A model generated the notes under the pieces. The model made no database searches and was not told the DNA's origin. It saw only the letters and a list, made by a program, of their open reading frames with translations. Both the position numbers and the translations under genes were made by a program. From positions 1 through 44,158 of the forward strand of contig NZ_JAEMHK010000022.1 of the NCBI RefSeq assembly GCF_016458235.1: a stretch of 44,158 nt of DNA, written 5' to 3'. Of this stretch, positions 16,215 to 24,337 are shown in pieces; the first letter of the stretch is position 1; every line of letters starts with the position of its first letter. This stretch comes from Geomonas propionica. GTDB lineage: Bacteria > Desulfobacterota > Desulfuromonadia > Geobacterales > Geobacteraceae.

Positions 16215-17675
16215 TTACCCCTTGATATTGCCGATGGGCACCAGGCGTGCCACCCGCTTGCTCAGGCCTGCCAGTTCGGTCGCTTCCACTACATCGTCGA
16301 TGTTCTTGTACGCCGCGCCCGCCTCCTCGGCGAGCCCTCCGAAGGAATCGGTGCGCACGTAGATGCCGCGCTGCTCCATGTCGCGCTGCAGCTTGTCGCC
16401 GCGGAAGCTCTTCTTCGCCTCGTGCCGGCTCATGGTCCTGCCGCTGCCGTGCGCAGTGGTAAACCATGCGTCCCCTCCGGTCGACATGCCGGCCAACAGG
16501 TAGGAGCCGGTCTCCATGCTCCCCCCGATGATCACCGGCTGTCCCGTCTTCTGGTAGCACTCGGGCAGCCCCGGCAGCCCCGGCCCGAAGGCGCGGGTGG
16601 AACCCTTGCGGTGCACCAGCAGTTCCTTGCGGCTGCCGTTGACAAGATGTCTTTCCAGCTTGGCGGTGTTGTGGGCCACGTCGTACACCATGCGCAGGCC
16701 TAGTTCGTCCGGCGAGGCATGGAACAGGTCGGAGAATACCTCGCGGATCCGGTGCAGGATAACTTGGCGGTTGGCGAAGGCCATGTTGACGGCGCATTTC
16801 ATGGCGCTGAAATAGGCTTGCCCCTCCGGAGAGTGGAAGGGGGCGCAGGCGAGCTCCCGGTCCACGATCTTGATGCCGTACTTGCGCTCCATGACCGAGA
16901 GGAACAGTTTCAGGTAGTCGGTGGCGACCTGGTGCCCGAACCCGCGGCTGCCGCAGTGGAACATGATCACCACCTGGTTCGGGACGGTGGTCAGGCCGAA
17001 GGCGTCGGCGAGTTCCCGGTCCATGATGTTGTGCGGCTGCACCACCTGGATCTCGCAGTAATGGTTGCCGCTTCCCAGAGTCCCCAACTGGTTGTAGCCG
17101 CGCTCGACCGCCTTCTGGCTGATGTGGGAGGCGTCCGCCCCCGGGAAGCAACCTCCCTCCTCGGTCATGTCCAGGTCTTCCTGGCTGGCAAAGCCGTTTT
17201 TGAGGCACCAGCGCGAGCCATGCTGCACCACGGAACGAAAATCGTCACCTTTCATCTTGATGAAGCCGTGGCAGCCGACCCCAGTGGGGATGCGTTCGAA
17301 AAGTCGGTCGATTAGTTGGTGCAGTTTGGGCTGGACCTGTTCGGCTGTCAGGTTGGTGAGTACGAGCCGCATGCCGCAGTTGATGTCGAATCCGATGCCG
17401 CCGGGAGAGATCACTCCCGAGCCGGGGTCCATGGCGGCCACTCCGCCGATGGGAAAGCCGTACCCCCAGTGGCCGTCGGGCATGCAGTAGGCGTAGCGCT
17501 GGATACCGGGGAGCGTGGCCACGTTGCTCACCTGCTCGAATACCCCCGCGTCCATTTGATTGATCAACTTCTCGCTGGCGACGATCCTTGCCGGAACCAG
17601 CATCCCTTCCTTGTGGCTCACCGGCAGTTCCCATATTGTTTCGCTGATCCGCTTCAGGGCCGCTGGTACGTTCAT
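16215..17675 (-). CDS. rtcB: RNA-splicing ligase RtcB
   Basis: RtcB joins 2',3'-cyclic phosphate or 3'-phosphate RNA ends to 5'-OH ends using GTP and Mn2+, in RNA repair or tRNA healing. From ATG 17675, which has GGGAGGTCC upstream, the protein has 486 residues. Metal and guanylate ligands line up by eye with the archaeal enzyme: Asp97 and Cys100 in GFDINCG, His205 in SGNHY, His240 in FHCGSRGFGH, His335 in AHNTAK, and the guanylylated His409 in TAHGSGR. Archease follows at once. No RtcA cyclase or RtcR sigma-54 regulator is present, so induction must differ from E. coli rtc. Confidence 0.97.
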   Translation of the reverse strand: MNVPAALKRISETIWELPVSHKEGMLVPARIVASEKLINQMDAGVFEQVSNVATLPGIQRYAYCMPDGHWGYGFPIGGVAAMDPGSGVISPGGIGFDINCGMRLVLTNLTAEQVQPKLHQLIDRLFERIPTGVGCHGFIKMKGDDFRSVVQHGSRWCLKNGFASQEDLDMTEEGGCFPGADASHISQKAVERGYNQLGTLGSGNHYCEIQVVQPHNIMDRELADAFGLTTVPNQVVIMFHCGSRGFGHQVATDYLKLFLSVMERKYGIKIVDRELACAPFHSPEGQAYFSAMKCAVNMAFANRQVILHRIREVFSDLFHASPDELGLRMVYDVAHNTAKLERHLVNGSRKELLVHRKGSTRAFGPGLPGLPECYQKTGQPVIIGGSMETGSYLLAGMSTGGDAWFTTAHGSGRTMSRHEAKKSFRGDKLQRDMEQRGIYVRTDSFGGLAEEAGAAYKNIDDVVEATELAGLSKRVARLVPIGNIKG

Positions 17676-17813
17676 AGGACCTCCCTTCGCGACAGGTGGC
17701 GATGCACCGGGAGATGTTACCACAACTGGAGTTGCTTCGCGGGAGGGCGCCCAGGTTTTCTAGGAGGTCTAAGGCGGGGGGCAGCAGGGGATTTCTGGGC
17801 AAGCGCGTCGACC

Positions 17814-17839
17814 GATGGCCGCCCCGGGGGGCGGCCGTC
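17814..17839. repeat. Strong hairpin between GSU3473-like gene and rtcB
   Basis: The arms GATGGCCGCCCC and GGGGCGGCCGTC enclose a two-base loop, with one G-T type mismatch. There is no T run on either strand. It lies between the small minus-strand gene and rtcB and could limit read-through or protect an mRNA end. Confidence 0.7.
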
Positions 17840-17855
17840 GAGCTTCATGGGCTAC

Positions 17856-18029
17856 TCAGGCCGAGATGTGTCGGGAAGGGAAAGGGGTAGGTAGAGCCGC
17901 TTCTTCCTTTTTACTCCAGTGCCCGGATCTGTCATAACCGATGATGCAGCCCGTCGACAGCAGGTGGTCCAGGAAGTAGTCGTTGATCACGTCATAGGTG
18001 AAGTCGTCGTAGCAGACCAGTACTCCCAT
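17856..18029 (-). CDS. GSU3473 family small protein
   Basis: This 57-residue protein starts at ATG 18029, with GGGAGG 8 bases upstream. A longer open frame to 18200 lacks support. The core MGVLVCYDDFTYDVINDYFLDHLL-type sequence, then STGCIIGYDRSGHW, follows the pattern I recall for GSU3473 proteins: an aromatic-Asp-x-x-Tyr-Asp motif, a Leu-Asp-x-Leu-Leu segment, a Gly-x-Ile turn and RS-x-x-W. These are tiny proteins common in Geobacter, without known function. The tail after the Trp (about 17 residues, Pro-rich) is not conserved in pattern. It lies upstream of rtcB on the same strand, but a strong hairpin and about 180 bases intervene, so linkage is uncertain. Confidence 0.7.
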   Translation of the reverse strand: MGVLVCYDDFTYDVINDYFLDHLLSTGCIIGYDRSGHWSKKEEAALPTPFPSRHISA

Positions 18030-18204
18030 TGTTGTGTCCTCCCATACAGCAGTCAGTTTAAGAGATGCAATACCTATCGGAATCTGGTCGCCCGACCTAA
18101 AGAAAGATTTGCTTCCGGAGATCCCCTGCTGCCCCGCGCCTTGTACGCGGCTCACGCTGGCTCTGAGAAGTGTGACAAACATCGATTGTGAGCGGCTCAA
18201 GTAG

Positions 18205-18234
18205 TTGACAAGGGTACGGGGTCCCCTGTATGCT
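18205..18234 (+). promoter_or_regulatory. Sigma-70-type promoter of the S1-domain gene
   Basis: A perfect TTGACA (18205-18210) and TATGCT (18229-18234) are 18 bases apart. The spacer holds the palindrome GGGGTCCCC. The predicted leader to the ATG at 18281 is about 40 bases. Confidence 0.6.
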
Positions 18235-18280
18235 CCATGAGTGCTAAAGTGCGCAACAACTACGTTGAAGAGGTACTTAA

Positions 18281-19483
18281 ATGGATAACGATCACAGGGA
18301 AGAGATGGAAACCGAAGAGGAGAGCTTTGCCGATCTGTTCGAGCGGAGCCAGAAGGACGCCGGCCGGCTGGAGCCGGGCGCCAAGGTCGAGGCGACCGTA
18401 TTGCAGATCGCCAAGGACTGGATCTTTCTGGACACCGGCCGTAAAGGCGAAGGGGTCCTCGACATCAAGGAACTCCTTGACGCCGATGGCAACGTGAGCG
18501 TCAAGGTCGGTGACAAGGTCACTGCCTGGTTCGTCTCTTCGCGCAACAACGAGATGCGTTTCACCACCAAGCTCGGCGCCGGGGGCAGCCACTCCGCCGG
18601 CAACGCACAGCTCGAAGAAGCTTACGCCGCCGGCATCCCGGTCCAGGGCGTGGTCGAAAAGGAAGTGAAGGGTGGCTTCGAGGTGAAGGTCGCCGGTTCC
18701 CGCGCCTTCTGCCCGTTCTCCCAGATCGCCCTGAGAAGGGTGGAGGACACCGCTGCCCTGGTGGGCAAGCAGATGTCCTTCAAGGTCACCGAGTATTCCG
18801 AGAAAGGTCGCAATATCGTTGTTTCCCACCGGGCCCTGCTCGAGGAGGAAATGCAGCAGCAGAAGGATGCGCTTAAGGAAACCCTCAAGGTGGGTGACCG
18901 CGTGAAGGGGACCGTAACGTCGCTGCGCGACTTCGGCGCCTTCGTCTCCATCGGCGCCGTCGAAGGGCTCCTGCCCGTTTCCGAGGTGGCATGGGCCCGC
19001 GTGAACCACGTCAGCGAAGTCCTCACCGTCGGCCAGGAAGTAGAGGTGGTGGTGAAGGGTATCGACTGGGAGAAGAACCGCATCTCCTTCTCGCTGAAAG
19101 ACACCCTGGCCGATCCCTGGGAAGAGGCTGCGAGCGCCTTCCCGGAGGGTTCCTACCAGAACGGCAAGGTGGCAAGGCTTACCCCGTTTGGTGCATTCGT
19201 AACCCTGGCCAGCGGCGTCGACGGCCTGATCCATATCTCCAAGCTGGGGGCGGGCAAGCGCATTCAGCATCCGAAGGAGGTTCTCTCCGAAGGGCAGGAG
19301 GTCGAGGTGAAAGTCGAGGCGGTGGATCGTGAGGCGAAGAAAATCTCGCTCGCCCTTGCTTCGGTTAGCCGCGCGGCGGAGGAGCAGACTCAGAGCATGG
19401 ACGCCTACAAGAAGACCGTGGCGGAGGCCCCCAAGGCGATGGGTACCCTGGGCGACCTGCTCAAGGCCAAGCTGAAGGGGTAG
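18281..19483 (+). CDS. Four-repeat S1 RNA-binding domain protein (RpsA-like)
   Basis: This 400-residue RNA-binding protein carries four S1 repeats at about 27-95, 110-190, 200-270 and 285-355. They are recognised by recurring G-x-V-x-x-V, GVLDIKELL / GLLPVSEVAW / GLIHISKLG, and VGDKVTAW / VGQEVEVVVKGID / EGQEVEVKVEAVD strands. The last two repeats have the full S1 signature (DFGAFVSIGAVEGLLPVSE; PFGAFVTLASGVDGLIHIS). Ribosomal protein S1 normally has six repeats in proteobacteria, so this is more likely a second S1-like protein for RNA metabolism or translation than the main rpsA. An acidic N-terminus (EEMETEEESFADLFE) precedes repeat one. The DUF3820 gene follows after 3 bases. Confidence 0.9.
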   Translation: MDNDHREEMETEEESFADLFERSQKDAGRLEPGAKVEATVLQIAKDWIFLDTGRKGEGVLDIKELLDADGNVSVKVGDKVTAWFVSSRNNEMRFTTKLGAGGSHSAGNAQLEEAYAAGIPVQGVVEKEVKGGFEVKVAGSRAFCPFSQIALRRVEDTAALVGKQMSFKVTEYSEKGRNIVVSHRALLEEEMQQQKDALKETLKVGDRVKGTVTSLRDFGAFVSIGAVEGLLPVSEVAWARVNHVSEVLTVGQEVEVVVKGIDWEKNRISFSLKDTLADPWEEAASAFPEGSYQNGKVARLTPFGAFVTLASGVDGLIHISKLGAGKRIQHPKEVLSEGQEVEVKVEAVDREAKKISLALASVSRAAEEQTQSMDAYKKTVAEAPKAMGTLGDLLKAKLKG

Positions 19484-19486
19484 CCG

Positions 19487-19714
19487 TTGGAGGATCTTTT
19501 TCCCGACCCCACCCAACTGCTGAGGCTGGCCCGCACCCGGATGCCCTACGGCAAGTACGCCGGGTCCCTGCTGGTGGACCTGCCAGAGCCGTACCTGGTC
19601 TGGATGAGGCAGAAGGGTTTCCCCGAAGGAGAACTCGGAGCCATGCTTCAGTGTATGTACGAGGTTAAGGCCAACGGCCTGGAGTACCTGTTCGATCCGC
19701 TGCGTCGCGGCTGA
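19487..19714 (+). CDS. DUF3820 family small protein
   Basis: This 75-residue protein starts at TTG 19487, 3 bases after the S1 gene stop, with AAGGGG upstream. The sequence RMPYGKYAGSLLVDLPEPYLVWMRQKGFPEG, then the LGAMLQCMYEVKANGLEYLFDPL tail, matches the DUF3820 pattern (MPFGKYKGxxLxDLPxxYLxWL), a small fold sometimes annotated as a quorum-sensing-regulated virulence factor. The same motif occurs in some exonuclease-associated proteins. Its role is unknown. It is translated with the S1-domain protein, so a link to RNA metabolism is possible but is inference. Confidence 0.85.
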   Translation: MEDLFPDPTQLLRLARTRMPYGKYAGSLLVDLPEPYLVWMRQKGFPEGELGAMLQCMYEVKANGLEYLFDPLRRG

Positions 19715-19730
19715 TCGGCATTTTAAAAAC

Positions 19731-19770
19731 AAAAAGCCCCTCTTGCCGCAAGGCAAGGGGGGCTTTTCTT
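19731..19770. terminator. Bidirectional intrinsic terminator
   Basis: AAAAAGCCCC and CTTGCC pair with GGCAAG and GGGGCTTTT around a GCAA tetraloop, with one or two bulged bases. T-rich ends lie on both strands, so it serves both the DUF3820 gene and the convergent BCAM0308-like gene. Confidence 0.85.
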
Positions 19771-19786
19771 TGCGCGCCCGGCAAGG

Positions 19787-20281
19787 TCAGCGGCTCCACT
19801 CCACCCGTACCATGCGCTGCTCGTGGCTCCACTTGTAGTGCAGTTCGCCGCGCTGCGACTTGTACAGCTCGCGTCCGATCTTCTGTGCCAGCTTGTCCTC
19901 TGTAGTGGTGACGACGATGCCGCCATCCTCTTCCCTGATTTCCATGATGCGTCCCAAGGGGTTTTTCTCCCGGTGCTTGGTCTCCTGCTGTCTCACTGTG
20001 TTCAGGATCTCCTCCCTGTGTTGGGATAGGTACGGTCCCGAGAGGGTGACAACGCCGGCGGGGTCTTCGCCCACGATGCGCTGACAGGCCGGGCAGAGGA
20101 TTTCGCCGCTGGGGGAGGCGGAGGACGCGTCTTGAATCTGCCAGCGCTTGTTGCGGTAGACGATGCCGCACCCTTTGCAGACGGTTCCCTCTGGCAGCCC
20201 GCGTTTGGGCAGGTATGGTTCGAGGCTGCGGATGGTCCTTTGTCCTTTCTCTTCCATGGTTATTCTGGATCCGCGTGGCAT
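19787..20281 (-). CDS. BCAM0308-like zinc-binding protein
   Basis: This 164-residue protein starts at ATG 20281, with GGAGGT 4 bases upstream. Two cysteine pairs, CKGCGIVY and CPACQRIV (about 35-38 and 63-66), form a treble-clef or ribbon-like zinc site, recalling the NMD3 N-terminus. Then come the blocks LSGPYLSQHREEILNTVRQQE, NPLGRIMEI and GGIVVTTTEDKLAQKIGRELYKSQRGELHYKWSHEQ. This order matches the family labelled BCAM0308 in my memory, whose function is unknown. The basic N-terminus (RITMEEKGQRTIRSLEPYLPKRG) and the KH-like middle suggest RNA or ribosome contact, which is inference. It is probably a single-gene unit. Confidence 0.75.
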   Translation of the reverse strand: MPRGSRITMEEKGQRTIRSLEPYLPKRGLPEGTVCKGCGIVYRNKRWQIQDASSASPSGEILCPACQRIVGEDPAGVVTLSGPYLSQHREEILNTVRQQETKHREKNPLGRIMEIREEDGGIVVTTTEDKLAQKIGRELYKSQRGELHYKWSHEQRMVRVEWSR

Positions 20282-20410
20282 GGCTACCTCCATTGTTTTG
20301 GGCTAACAAAATTAGCACCGGCTAAGTATAGCACTCGCGCCCAGCAGGGGAAGCCGTACGGGAATGAAAGCGACCGCAGAGGGGAGGGGAACGGGAAGGA
20401 GCCCGAAACG

Positions 20411-20444
20411 AAAAAAGACCCGATGCTTTTGCATCAGGCCTTTC
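20411..20444 (-). terminator. Intrinsic terminator of the small minus-strand gene
   Basis: On the minus strand, AAAGGCCTGATGC and GCATCGGGTCTTT pair around an AAAA loop with two mismatches and are followed by six T. It lies about 20 bases after the stop of the 52-residue frame, which supports that frame as transcribed. Confidence 0.75.
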
Positions 20445-20465
20445 CTGGAAAAATGTAACTGGCGC

Positions 20466-20624
20466 TTAAATCTTGAGATCCTTTACCCCTATCCGCCGGT
20501 GGAAGCTTTTTCCTCGCGGCGTAATGACATGCTCCGGCGGGACCATGTCACCCGTGTCGCGCGGGTTCTTCCCCTTTTTGAAGCGGTTTGCACGCGCATG
20601 ACGGATGAGATTATTATAGGCCAA
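20466..20624 (-). CDS. Candidate 52-residue basic protein, unrecognised
   Basis: I do not recognise this protein. The frame starts at TTG 20624, with AAGGAG 10 bases upstream, and ends 22 bases before a minus-strand terminator. The product is very basic (NNLIRHARANRFKKGKNPRDTGD, then EHVITPRGKSFHRRIGVKDLKI), with no Cys and no membrane segment. Basic tiny proteins of this sort are often nucleic-acid or ribosome associated, which is only a guess. A longer open frame continues upstream to 20690 but has no start signal. The good ribosome site, terminator and a plausible coding pattern support it. The TTG start and lack of a known family weaken it. Confidence 0.5.
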   Translation of the reverse strand: MAYNNLIRHARANRFKKGKNPRDTGDMVPPEHVITPRGKSFHRRIGVKDLKI

Positions 20625-21070
20625 TCGGCTTGATCTCCTTAAGCGCCAGCTACTAGCTCCAGAGTGCCGTACAGGTTTATGTGGGACCACGCTCTTTTGT
20701 AAAGCATCTCCCCGGAAAACGCTTCAGGCTTTTCCTCTACATTCAGGGAATGGCACACCACGTCTGAAACCTGGGAAATTTTAAGTGTGGAATAATCAGG
20801 GTACCCCACGCCACCTCTACCTGTACCCCAGAGCTGTTTTCAAAGACCAACTCTTTGCTACGATTTAAGTGTACGCCTGGCAGTAATAAGAGTCAACAGG
20901 TTGATTGATCGAGACTTTTGGTAGTATCGTTGGTGCGATTTAATCGGTAGGGCGGGGCGCTGCTACTGTGCTGACAGTTTTAAAGCCGGATCATCGCGCT
21001 CCGGCCGGAACGCTTGTAGCAGTGGAGGGGCGTGGTAGCATTGAGGTTTTTGAACTTTGCGGAGGGAACC
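20625..21070. other. Gene-poor region upstream of pcm
   Basis: About 446 bases hold no open frame that I can support. The composition is less GC-rich than the neighbours from 20690 to 20960. A small inverted repeat with arms CAAAGA and TCTTTG lies at 20841-20857. Promoter-like fragments occur near 20900-20935 but none has a good hexamer pair. A small RNA or the remains of a lost gene would fit, but nothing shows it directly. Confidence 0.4.
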
Positions 21071-21736
21071 ATGTCCAGCAACGCGAAAAGGGAACTAGCT
21101 GCGCGGAAGGAGCGAATGCTGAGCCAGCACCTGGCGGGGCGGGGCGTCGTGGACCAGGCGGTGCTGAAGGCGATGCGCGAGGTGCCGCGCGAAGCCTTCC
21201 TCCCGCCGGGGATGGAATATCTTGCCTACGACGATGGTCCGTTGCCGATCCAGGAAGGGCAGACCATTTCCCAGCCCTACATCGTCGCCTACATGGTCGA
21301 GGCGCTGGAACTGCAAGGGGGCGAGAGGGTCCTGGAGATCGGCACCGGCTCCGGCTACGCGGCAGCCGTCTTGAGCCTCTGCGCGGCGCAGGTTTTCACC
21401 GTGGAGCGGATCCCTTCCTTGTCACACCTGGCCGCGGAGCGACTGCGCGAACTCGGCTACGGCAACGTGACGGTGCATCTTGGCGACGGCACGCTGGGGT
21501 GGCAGGAACACGCCCCTTACGATGCCATCGTGGTCACGGCCGGGGCGCCGGAGGTACCGGAAGAACTCGAGCGGCAACTGGCGCCGGGGGGACGGCTGGT
21601 GATCCCGGTGGGGCCGACGCCGCATCTGCAGGACCTGGTGCGGGTGCGCCGGGACCGTAGCGGGAGCCTGCACCGGGAAACCCTCTGCGCGGTCCGGTTC
21701 GTGCCGCTGATCGGCGCGCAGGGGTGGGAGTACTAG
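21071..21736 (+). CDS. pcm: Protein-L-isoaspartate O-methyltransferase
   Basis: Pcm methylates isoaspartyl residues with S-adenosylmethionine to start repair of aged proteins. ATG 21071 is preceded by GGAGGGAACC, giving 221 residues. The family pattern is complete: MREVPREAFLPPGM, LPIQEGQTISQPYIVAYMVEAL, the SAM motif I VLEIGTGSGYAAAVLS, VFTVERIPSLSHLAAERL, the DGTLGWQEHAPYDAIVVTAGAPEVPEEL block, and the PGGRLVIPVG strand. It is cytoplasmic and appears to be a single gene. In many bacteria pcm accompanies surE or nlpD/rpoS, but neither is here. It is convergent with an RluA-family gene, and the two stop codons share the palindrome CTAG. Confidence 0.96.
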   Translation: MSSNAKRELAARKERMLSQHLAGRGVVDQAVLKAMREVPREAFLPPGMEYLAYDDGPLPIQEGQTISQPYIVAYMVEALELQGGERVLEIGTGSGYAAAVLSLCAAQVFTVERIPSLSHLAAERLRELGYGNVTVHLGDGTLGWQEHAPYDAIVVTAGAPEVPEELERQLAPGGRLVIPVGPTPHLQDLVRVRRDRSGSLHRETLCAVRFVPLIGAQGWEY

Positions 21737-22644
21737 GAAAGCGCCAGTGCCTCGGCGGCCGGGACGTCGTTCAGCGTCTTCAGGAACGCCTCTTCGCCCA
21801 CCGCGCCGCAGCGGGTGGCGAGCCGCACTAATTGTTCCGGCAAGGGCGCCGGGATATCGATCTCTTCACTGGTGGCGGGGTGCACCAGCGTGGTCCGGAA
21901 GGAGTGCAGCGCGTGGCCGGTGAAGCCGGAAAGCTTCCTGCCGCCGTAGCGCTTATCGCCCAGGATCGGGTGCCCGATCAACCTGAAGTGCTGCCTGATC
22001 TGGTGCATGCGCCCAGTGAGCGGGTACACCGCGAGCAGCGCTACACCGCCCCCCTGGAAGAGCCTCACGTAACTGGTCTGGGATTCCTTGCCGTCCAACG
22101 CCGCATCGATGGTCCCCTGCTTCTGCAGTTTCCCCTCCACCATGGCGAGGTACAGCTTGCCGAGCCCTTCTTCCTGCACCATCTTGCCGAACATCCCCGC
22201 AGCGACCGCGCTCTTGGCCAGGATGATGGCGCCGGAGGTCCCCTTGTCGAGCCGGTTCACCGGGCGCAGCCTGCCGACGCCGTCGCGTTTTTTCAAAAGC
22301 GTCTCGGCCAGGTCGACCAGGGTGATCTCTTCCGGGTCCTCGGTGCGGTGCACCGCGAGGCCGGCCGGCTTGTTGAAGCAGATAATCCAACTGTCCTCGA
22401 ACAGGATGTCGAGTTCCGGGGTGAGCCGGGCGAGGAACGCTGCCGTCTTGCTGCTTTCCTTGAGGGTGACCTGGTCGGCGTAGTGTAGCATGTCGCCGGG
22501 TTCGGCGGGAGCGCCGTTCACCTTTAGGTGTCCCGAGTTGATCAGCTTTTTGATGTAGGAGAACTGCGCGGTGGGAAGGAGGTTGCGCATGAAACTGTCC
22601 ACGCGCCGCAGGTGGTCTTCAGCCGTTATCTGGTAAGTTAACAT
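21733..22644 (-). CDS. RluA family RNA pseudouridine synthase
   Basis: This 303-residue enzyme isomerises uridine to pseudouridine in rRNA or tRNA. An N-terminal S4-like RNA-binding domain (about 8-60: RRVDSFMRNLL, SYIKKLINSGHLKVNG) precedes the synthase domain. The catalytic block is PVNRLDKGTSGAIILAKS, with the essential Asp in RLD. Most family members have His before RLD, and here it is Asn. Later blocks are VYPLTGRMHQIRQHFRLIGHPILGDKRYGG and LHSFRTTLVHP. ATG 22644 is preferred to a TTG at 22680. The ribosome site is weak (AAGG). The target site (RluC, RluD or another) cannot be told. Confidence 0.92.
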   Translation of the reverse strand: MLTYQITAEDHLRRVDSFMRNLLPTAQFSYIKKLINSGHLKVNGAPAEPGDMLHYADQVTLKESSKTAAFLARLTPELDILFEDSWIICFNKPAGLAVHRTEDPEEITLVDLAETLLKKRDGVGRLRPVNRLDKGTSGAIILAKSAVAAGMFGKMVQEEGLGKLYLAMVEGKLQKQGTIDAALDGKESQTSYVRLFQGGGVALLAVYPLTGRMHQIRQHFRLIGHPILGDKRYGGRKLSGFTGHALHSFRTTLVHPATSEEIDIPAPLPEQLVRLATRCGAVGEEAFLKTLNDVPAAEALALS

Positions 22645-22725
22645 GGGTCGGAGTATACCTTCATGAGGAAGAAGGCGCAAGGGAATCCAGCCGGGAAGTG
22701 AGAGCTTGGGATAGCTGCGCTGGTC

Positions 22726-22746
22726 CTCCTCCCGTCAAGGGAGGAG
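22726..22746. repeat. Short GC-rich palindrome
   Basis: The perfect arms CTCCTCCC and GGGAGGAG enclose a GTCAA loop in the gap between the enolase and RluA-family genes. It resembles the GC-only hairpins at 12676 and 31527. Confidence 0.7.
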
Positions 22747-22760
22747 AGGGGTAAGGAGCG

Positions 22761-22802
22761 AACACAAAGGGCGCACCCTGGTGAGGGTGCGCCCTTTGTT
22801 AC
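22761..22802 (-). terminator. Intrinsic terminator after enolase
   Basis: The arms AACACAAAGGGCGCACCC and GGGTGCGCCCTTTGTTA enclose a six-base loop. The stem is very strong, and the T-rich end on the minus strand is short. It lies 20 bases after the eno stop codon. Confidence 0.8.
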
Positions 22803-22821
22803 AGCAAGCGGACGTGGTCCG

Positions 22822-24267
<1,446 letters not shown>

Positions 24268-24272
24268 TTAGA

Positions 24273-24302
24273 TTGACAGTACTGAAATAAACGGGATATA
24301 TT
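24273..24302 (+). promoter_or_regulatory. Sigma-70-type promoter of the pgpH operon
   Basis: A perfect TTGACA (24273-24278) and TATATT (24297-24302) are 18 bases apart. The leader to the ATG at 24338 is about 30 bases. It probably drives the run through ybeY, dgkA, corC and lnt. Confidence 0.65.
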
Positions 24303-24337
24303 GTCCCCTTGCTGCTATTCTCGCAGTCTCTGTCCTT

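Noticed and set aside
17676..17855. Sigma-54 promoter for rtcB
   Set aside because: No GG-N10-GC pair with the TGGCAC-TTGC spacing was found by eye upstream of rtcB.
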